A program made the position numbers and the translations under genes. The notes beneath the pieces were generated by a model. That model did no database searches. It was given only the letters and a program-made list of their open reading frames with translations, and had not been told where the DNA came from. A DNA stretch of 11,642 bases from Alphaproteobacteria bacterium (GTDB lineage: Bacteria > Pseudomonadota > Alphaproteobacteria > Rhodobacterales > Rhodobacteraceae): positions 1 through 11,642 of the forward strand of contig RFIR01000097.1 of the NCBI GenBank assembly GCA_003695135.1, read 5' to 3'. This document shows, one piece after another, positions 7,922-11,642 of this stretch (position 1 is its first letter; each line of letters opens with the position of its first letter).

Positions 7922-7941
7922 GCCTCCGGCGGGGATATTTG
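7922..7941 (+). repeat. Rhodobacteraceae-type intergenic motif GCCTCCGGCGGGGATATTTG
   Basis: This motif, about 45 bases after the HAD stop, resembles a short sequence (GCCTCCGGCGGGxxTATTTGG) that I recall as recurrent after genes in Rhodobacteraceae genomes. CCTCCGGCGGGG contains a small inverted repeat followed by an A/T-rich stretch, so it could act as a weak terminator. Only one copy is visible here; its repeat status rests on memory, not on this window. Confidence 0.45.
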
Positions 7942-8021
7942 GAAACCGGAAAAGGGCACCCTCCCGCTCGCCGTTCGCCGGCAGGGCACAGGGCTTCACC
8001 CGCCCCGCTGGCGCACCCCCT

Positions 8022-8089
8022 GCCGCGGTCAAGGCCGGCCCGGAGCTCGCTCCGGGCCGCCTGCGCAAGCAGGTTGCCTTGACGGCGGC
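8022..8089. repeat. Predicted three-way-junction inverted-repeat element
   Basis: The outer stem pairs GCCGC (8022-8026) with GCGGC (8085-8089) and GTCAAGGC (8028-8035) with GCCTTGAC (8076-8083), with one G-G mismatch between. Inside it lie two perfect hairpins. One has a 10-base stem CGGCCCGGAG/CTCCGGGCCG (8036-8045, 8050-8059) with loop CTCG. The other has a 5-base stem CCTGC/GCAGG (8060-8064, 8069-8073) with loop GCAA, a GNRA tetraloop. Nearly every base is paired. It could be a dispersed palindromic repeat, a transcript-end stabiliser or a terminator. No T run follows. Confidence 0.7.
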
Positions 8090-8115
8090 AAGGGGGGCGA
8101 CGCAGGCTCGATCAG

Positions 8116-8150
8116 GGGTTTGAGGCAAGCCGCAGGCGTCCCTCAAACCC
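8116..8150. terminator. 10-bp perfect inverted repeat, possible bidirectional terminator
   Basis: GGGTTTGAGG (8116-8125) pairs perfectly with CCTCAAACCC (8141-8150), extendable by a G-T and an A-T pair, around a 15-base loop. It sits between two convergent genes. There is no clear T tract on either strand, so it may work with Rho or as a 3' stabiliser rather than as a classical terminator. Confidence 0.45.
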
Positions 8151-8225
8151 TTCCAGGCAGATGAGCCACGCCGATCACGGACGGCGCGCAGACCGGCCGG
8201 GCGAGCGGACCGGGTCTGGCGCGGA

Positions 8226-8278
8226 CCCGCGGCGTCAGCCGCGGGCCGGGCCCGGCCGGCGCGGCCCGCAAGGGCCGC
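8226..8278. terminator. Cluster of three GC palindromes just after the NTF2 operon
   Basis: Three perfect inverted repeats lie in 53 bases: CCCGCGGC/GCCGCGGG (8226-8233, 8238-8245; loop GTCA), the 14-base palindrome GGCCGGGCCCGGCC (8244-8257), and GCGGCCC/GGGCCGC (8261-8267, 8272-8278; loop GCAA on the plus strand). On the minus strand they begin 22 bases past the stop of the last NTF2-like gene, as expected for its transcript end. Confidence 0.5.
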
Positions 8279-8299
8279 AACGGGCGGGAGCCCCCCGGC

Positions 8300-9307
8300 T
8301 CAGCGCGGATGGTCCGCCATGCGCCCCAGCACGTCGAGCCCCTGTTGCCGCCAGAAATGCAGCAGGTCGATGAAGACCCAGTTTTCGGTGAGCTTGTCGC
8401 CGTCGCGGCGGTACATGTCGATCACCCGCATGTCCGCGGCCTGCCCGGTGGCGGGCATCCCCATGAAGCCGCCGGTGGGCCGCAGCGTCAGATTGGGCCA
8501 GCCGAAGAAGCCGCCGAAATGCCCCTCGGCGATCTTCGCCAGATGGCCGTTGAAGCGCCGGTCGGTCAGCGTGGCACGGAACGGCCCCGAATGCTGTTCG
8601 GCATAACGTTCGATGGTGTAGGTGGCTCCGATCCCGGCCGGCCCCCACCAGATCATGTCTTCGTTCCACGACCGGCGCAGTTCCTCCACCAGCGGTTCGC
8701 TGCGCCCGCCGGTCCAGGTCCTGAGATCGCCGATCATGGCGTCGATCGCCGCCAGCGTGCGCGTGCCCTCCGCCGGGTCCTGCGGCTCCAGCATCACCCC
8801 GGCATGGGTCATCGGCCCGGGCTGGACCAGATGCGCCGCGCTCTGCGGCGGAAACGGGTCGAGCCCGGCCTGCAGCATCAGATGGGGGATGTCGAAGAAC
8901 ATCGCCTCCTCGGCGATCCGGCCGTCTTCCACCTTGTGAAAGGCCGCATAGCGCAGCATCGCGATCTTGCGCGTGGGGCGGATGCCCAGCCATGCGCCAT
9001 CGAGAAGCCCCATCAGATGGCCCATCGAGGCGACCCAGACCGAGGCAAACCCGTCGATCGCGTTCATCCCGGCCATGAAGATGTCGAGCCGGCGCTGCAT
9101 AGGGCGCAGGGCCGACTTCAGCGGCGCCCAGAATTCCTCGGCCACCTGCAGTGGGTCGCGGATCTCGCCAAAAGGGTGAAAGCCGCGCCAGATGAGACCC
9201 AAGTGGCAATGGCGCGCCATCGCCGCGGCCAGCGCCGCGCCTTCGGCCGCCTCCAGATCGGCGTAATAGGCGCGCACGACCGCCTTGGCCGCCTGCAGAT
9301 CGCTCAT
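8300..9307 (-). CDS. Double NTF2/SnoaL-like domain protein, third gene of the operon
   Basis: Probable cytoplasmic protein of 335 residues with two NTF2/SnoaL-like (cone-shaped alpha+beta) domains, at ~5-150 and ~205-325. Domain 1 carries WRGFHPF (40-46), MGHLMG (95-100), and RKIAMLRYAAFHKVEDGRIAE, the usual final strands of the fold. Domain 2 carries GPAGIGATY, GHFGGFFGWP, GGFMGMP, ADMRVIDMYRRDGDKLTENW and FIDLLHF. The fold houses cyclases, dehydratases, isomerases and hydrolases, so the reaction is open. It is closely similar along its whole length to the gene before it, so the pair arose by tandem duplication. Its ATG overlaps the previous stop as ATGA, showing tight translational coupling. 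Charged and His residues in the pockets are retained, arguing against decay. Confidence 0.85.
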   Translation of the reverse strand: MSDLQAAKAVVRAYYADLEAAEGAALAAAMARHCHLGLIWRGFHPFGEIRDPLQVAEEFWAPLKSALRPMQRRLDIFMAGMNAIDGFASVWVASMGHLMGLLDGAWLGIRPTRKIAMLRYAAFHKVEDGRIAEEAMFFDIPHLMLQAGLDPFPPQSAAHLVQPGPMTHAGVMLEPQDPAEGTRTLAAIDAMIGDLRTWTGGRSEPLVEELRRSWNEDMIWWGPAGIGATYTIERYAEQHSGPFRATLTDRRFNGHLAKIAEGHFGGFFGWPNLTLRPTGGFMGMPATGQAADMRVIDMYRRDGDKLTENWVFIDLLHFWRQQGLDVLGRMADHPR

Positions 9308-10311
9308 GTGCGCGGATAGGCCAGCGTGCGGCCGAGGATATCGAGTCCCTGCATGTGGTAGAAATGCAGGAGGTCGATGAAGACCCAGTTCTCGGCCAGC
9401 CTGTCGCCCTCGCGCCGGTAGAGATCGACGATGCGCATGTCGGCGGGCTCAGTGTTGGCCGGCATGCCCATGAAGCCGCCGGTCATGCGCATCTGCATGC
9501 TGGGCCAGCCGAAGAAGCCGCCGAAATTGCCCTCCGCCAGCCGCGCGACATGGCCGTAGTGCCTGATGAACTCCAGCCCCTCCTCGAACGGGTCGGTATG
9601 GCCGCGGTGATAGCCCTTGAAGAAGGCGCTGGCGCCGATGCCGGCGGGTCCGAACCAGCACATGTCGGGCAGCCACCATTTGGCGAGGTGATCGACCGGC
9701 GAGGCGACCCCGATGCCGATCAGATCCTCGATCATCGCGGTGATGAGATCGAGCGTCCTGCGCCCCTCGGCCGGGTCCTGCGCCCCGTAGAGAAGCCCGT
9801 CATGGGTGCGCGGCCCGGGCGTGAGGATATTGGCCCCGGTCTGCGGCGGCAGCGGCTCGAGCCCCGCCTGAACCATCAGTGAAATGAGATCGGTGAAGCA
9901 GGCGCTGTCGGCGATGCGGCCATCCTCGATGCGGTGGAACTCGGCATAGCGCAGGAAAGCGATCTTGCGGCTGGGTGGGATGCCCAGAAATGGCGCGTCC
10001 CACAGCCCCATCATGTGGCCCATCTGGATCACCCAGACGGTCCGGAAGCCGTCGATCTGGTTGCGCCCGGCCAGGAACATGTCCGGCCGGCGCTGCAGCG
10101 GGCCCATGGCGCGCTTGAGCGGGCTCCAGAACGCCTCCGCCACCGCCTCCGCACCGGTCTGCTCGTGAAAGGGGTGCATGCCGCGCCACAGCCAGTCGGG
10201 CGCGGTGTGCCGCGCCAGCGCCCCGGCCGCCTCTTCCGGCCCCGCAGCGTCGAGCGCGGCGAGATGGTCGAGGACGATCCGCTTCTCGGTCTGAAAGTCA
10301 GTCTGCGCCAC
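9304..10311 (-). CDS. Double NTF2/SnoaL-like domain protein, second gene of the operon
   Basis: A 335-residue paralogue of the downstream gene with the same two-domain plan: domain 1 at ~5-150 (WRGMHPF 42-48, MGHMMG 97-102, RKIAFLRYAEFHRIEDGRIAD) and domain 2 at ~205-325 (WFGPAGIGAS, HYGHVARLAEGNFGGFFGWP, GGFMGMPANTEPADMRIVDLYRR, AENWVFIDLLHF). By eye roughly half of positions match the paralogue, with one small length difference near residue 20. The start is GTG 10311, with GAGGG about 6 bases upstream; it overlaps the previous gene by 14 bases. The first and second domains align loosely with each other, pointing to an older internal duplication. The function probably matches the other two family members of this operon, as partner subunits or consecutive enzymes. 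Confidence 0.85.
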   Translation of the reverse strand: MAQTDFQTEKRIVLDHLAALDAAGPEEAAGALARHTAPDWLWRGMHPFHEQTGAEAVAEAFWSPLKRAMGPLQRRPDMFLAGRNQIDGFRTVWVIQMGHMMGLWDAPFLGIPPSRKIAFLRYAEFHRIEDGRIADSACFTDLISLMVQAGLEPLPPQTGANILTPGPRTHDGLLYGAQDPAEGRRTLDLITAMIEDLIGIGVASPVDHLAKWWLPDMCWFGPAGIGASAFFKGYHRGHTDPFEEGLEFIRHYGHVARLAEGNFGGFFGWPSMQMRMTGGFMGMPANTEPADMRIVDLYRREGDRLAENWVFIDLLHFYHMQGLDILGRTLAYPRT

Positions 10312-11455
10312 GCCGCGCCCTCGCGATCTGCATCATCAGGTCGAATTCGTTGAAGAGCTGCCATTCCTGCGCGATCTGGCCACCCTCGACCCGCCACTGG
10401 GTGATGCCCCAGATCTGGCAGGGCGCGCCGGTCGGTTCGCGGTAGAGACCGCCGCCCGCATGGCTTCCCTCGGCGCTCCAGCGGGTGGAGATGAGAAAGC
10501 CCTCGGCGTCATTGCCCATCCAGTAGACCTCGTCGACCTGATGGGCGAGGTCGGGAAAGGCGGTCCGCAGCGCATCGACATAGTCGACATAGGCCGCCTG
10601 CCCGGCGAATTTCCGCTCCGTGGTTCCCTCGAAGGGAAAATCGGGGGCGTAATCGGCCTCCAGCGCCGATCCGTCGCCGTTCCAGATCGAATCGTGCACC
10701 TGGCGGGCGAAGGCGTCGGGGTCGAAGCCCTCCACCGGCTCGGCCAGCGACAGCGGCCATTCCGGCGCGGCGGCGCGGCGCAGCTCATCCCAGACCTCCG
10801 GGCTGCGCGGCCAGCCCGGCGGCGGATCGGCCGCCAGCCGCTCCGCCTCGGCCCACAGGTCGAGCCCGAGCTGCTTCAGCATGGCCGAGGTGTTGTAGAG
10901 CACATGCTCGAGGAAGATGTCGTTTTCCAGCGCCACGCAGTTGGCGATCACCGGCATGTCGATCTTCGCGCCCGTGGCGGGACCGTAGCGGCTCGGCCCG
11001 TCATTGGTGCCGAGGATGCGGGTGAGATGGGAGGTGTGAAAGCCGACCTCGTCATCGCCGGCCCAGATCACCTCCTCGGCATCGAGCACAATGTCGGGGA
11101 ATGCGCCGGTGGTGTGACGGGTGTCGGCGATGATCTTGGCGCTGCCGAGCTGCAGGCCGTAATCGTCGAAGACCCGGCTGTCAGGCGCGTAGCAGGCCCC
11201 GATATACGCGACCTCGCGGGCGTCGGTCTCCCAGATGCGGTGGGTAATGCGCACGATGTAGTCGACGATGTTGCGATAATCGGGATCGAAGCCGCGCAGG
11301 CTTTGTGCGGGGCCGTGATCGGCGGGGATGCGCACGCTGCGGCCCTGCGTGTAGTTGCGCAGCGAGATGTCGAAGCCCACGGGCATGTGCCGGCGCGACA
11401 GCGGCGCGGCAGGGTGATGCGATCGGCGCTGCCGCGTGGCGTCGAATTCCGACAT
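10298..11455 (-). CDS. Double NTF2/SnoaL-like (predicted ester cyclase) protein, first gene of the operon
   Basis: A 385-residue protein with two SnoaL/ester-cyclase-like domains after a ~55-residue Arg-rich N-terminal extension. Domain 1 (~60-200) and domain 2 (~246-380) share a visible internal repeat: GAFPDIVLDAEEVIWAGDDEVGF against TAFPDLAHQVDEVYWMGNDAEGF, each followed by a strand ending in a long helix. The second domain ends with the typical QWRVEGGQIAQEWQLFNEFDLM. It is more divergent from the other two genes than they are from each other. The start ATG 11455 is chosen because an excellent ribosome binding site (AGGAGG, 8 bases away) precedes it. The frame is open ~45 codons further upstream, but those codons cross a long hairpin and are probably not translated. 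As the first operon gene, its upstream region should carry the operon's control. Confidence 0.85.
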   Translation of the reverse strand: MSEFDATRQRRSHHPAAPLSRRHMPVGFDISLRNYTQGRSVRIPADHGPAQSLRGFDPDYRNIVDYIVRITHRIWETDAREVAYIGACYAPDSRVFDDYGLQLGSAKIIADTRHTTGAFPDIVLDAEEVIWAGDDEVGFHTSHLTRILGTNDGPSRYGPATGAKIDMPVIANCVALENDIFLEHVLYNTSAMLKQLGLDLWAEAERLAADPPPGWPRSPEVWDELRRAAAPEWPLSLAEPVEGFDPDAFARQVHDSIWNGDGSALEADYAPDFPFEGTTERKFAGQAAYVDYVDALRTAFPDLAHQVDEVYWMGNDAEGFLISTRWSAEGSHAGGGLYREPTGAPCQIWGITQWRVEGGQIAQEWQLFNEFDLMMQIARARRGAD

Positions 11456-11463
11456 GGTCCCTC

Positions 11464-11469
11464 CCTCCT
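11464..11469 (-). promoter_or_regulatory. Strong ribosome binding site that fixes the start of the first NTF2-like gene
   Basis: On the minus strand, GAGGAGGGAG precedes the ATG at 11455, with AGGAGG 8 bases upstream. This is the best Shine-Dalgarno match noticed in the window and decides against longer in-frame starts near 11590. Confidence 0.75.
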
Positions 11470-11549
11470 CAGCCCCGTGCGTGGCCTGCCGACCGGATCG
11501 GGCCATTGCCGAGAGGGTTCTCCCGCCCATGGCGCGCAGCGACACGGGC

Positions 11550-11580
11550 ATGCGCCCGCCCGCCCCCACGGCGGGCGCAT
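11550..11580. promoter_or_regulatory. 11-bp perfect inverted repeat upstream of the NTF2 operon
   Basis: ATGCGCCCGCC (11550-11560) and GGCGGGCGCAT (11570-11580) are perfect inverted repeats with a 9-base spacer, 95-125 bases before the operon start. It could be an operator, a hairpin in the leader mRNA, or the terminator of a gene beyond the window. The half-sites do not resemble the palindromes at 1909-1929, so there is no sign of the same regulator. Confidence 0.45.
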
Positions 11581-11642
11581 TCGCGCCCACCCGGGCGGCC
11601 GCATGCCCTGAGTTCCGCCAACCTGCGCATCCGATCCGGGGA

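Larger units (their letters stand above)
7876..8299. other. Convergent intergenic region rich in hairpins
   Basis: These 424 bases lie between the HAD gene (plus) and the NTF2 operon (minus), which end towards each other. No gene is supported: open frames here are by-products of the high GC. The region holds a family-typical short motif (7922), a predicted three-way junction (8022-8089), a long hairpin (8116-8150), and three further palindromes (8226-8245, 8244-8257, 8261-8278). It probably ends transcription or stabilises 3' ends from both sides, and may contain dispersed repeats. Confidence 0.6.

Noticed and set aside
8161..8373. Small plus-strand frame in the convergent region
   Set aside because: It runs through perfect hairpins and into the opposite-strand NTF2-like gene, with Arg/Pro/Gly-rich content typical of non-coding GC-rich DNA.
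11456..11590. 45-codon N-terminal extension of the first NTF2-like protein
   Set aside because: An excellent ribosome binding site precedes the ATG at 11455, and the extension crosses an 11-bp inverted repeat and has no recognisable content.

Overview
The window looks like chromosomal DNA of a high-GC alphaproteobacterium, most likely a member of the Rhodobacteraceae. The grounds are very GC-rich third codon positions, the protein families present, and an intergenic motif beginning GCCTCCGGCGGGGATATTT, which I recall as common in that family. No tRNA, rRNA, CRISPR array or insertion sequence was seen.

Layout. (1) 1-1745, minus strand: a membrane-anchored PAS hybrid histidine kinase. It is cut by the window edge inside its receiver domain and carries a one-base frameshift just after the phospho-acceptor His box. 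(2) 1746-1987: a divergent intergenic region with several palindromes. (3) 1988-5022, plus strand: a dimethylglycine/sarcosine-dehydrogenase-like flavoprotein with a C-terminal GcvT (aminomethyltransferase) part. Its stop overlaps the GTG start of a TetR-family regulator. (4) 5140-6917, plus strand: an exported coiled-coil protein of unknown function in lower-GC, A-richer DNA. Its last ~65 codons are out of frame because of a one-base deletion at a G5 run. A gene-free stretch (6918-7152) follows. (5) 7153-7875, plus strand: a type II haloacid-dehalogenase-like hydrolase. (6) 7876-8299: a convergent intergenic region packed with perfect hairpins, including a predicted three-way junction. (7) 8300-11455, minus strand: a tightly coupled operon of three proteins, each with two NTF2/SnoaL-like domains.

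The flavoprotein, TetR regulator, HAD hydrolase and three double-NTF2 proteins look like one small-molecule catabolic locus in two convergent arms. Expected steps are oxidative N-demethylation of a secondary or tertiary amine with one-carbon transfer to tetrahydrofolate, a hydrolase step, and isomerase, hydratase or cyclase-like chemistry by the NTF2-fold proteins. This is inferred from families and gene order; the substrate is unknown. The coiled-coil gene differs in composition and predicted location and looks like an insertion into this locus.

The strongest points for a second look are the three-gene, six-domain NTF2 operon beside the demethylating flavoprotein, the two single-base frameshifts, and the hairpin array at 8022-8278.
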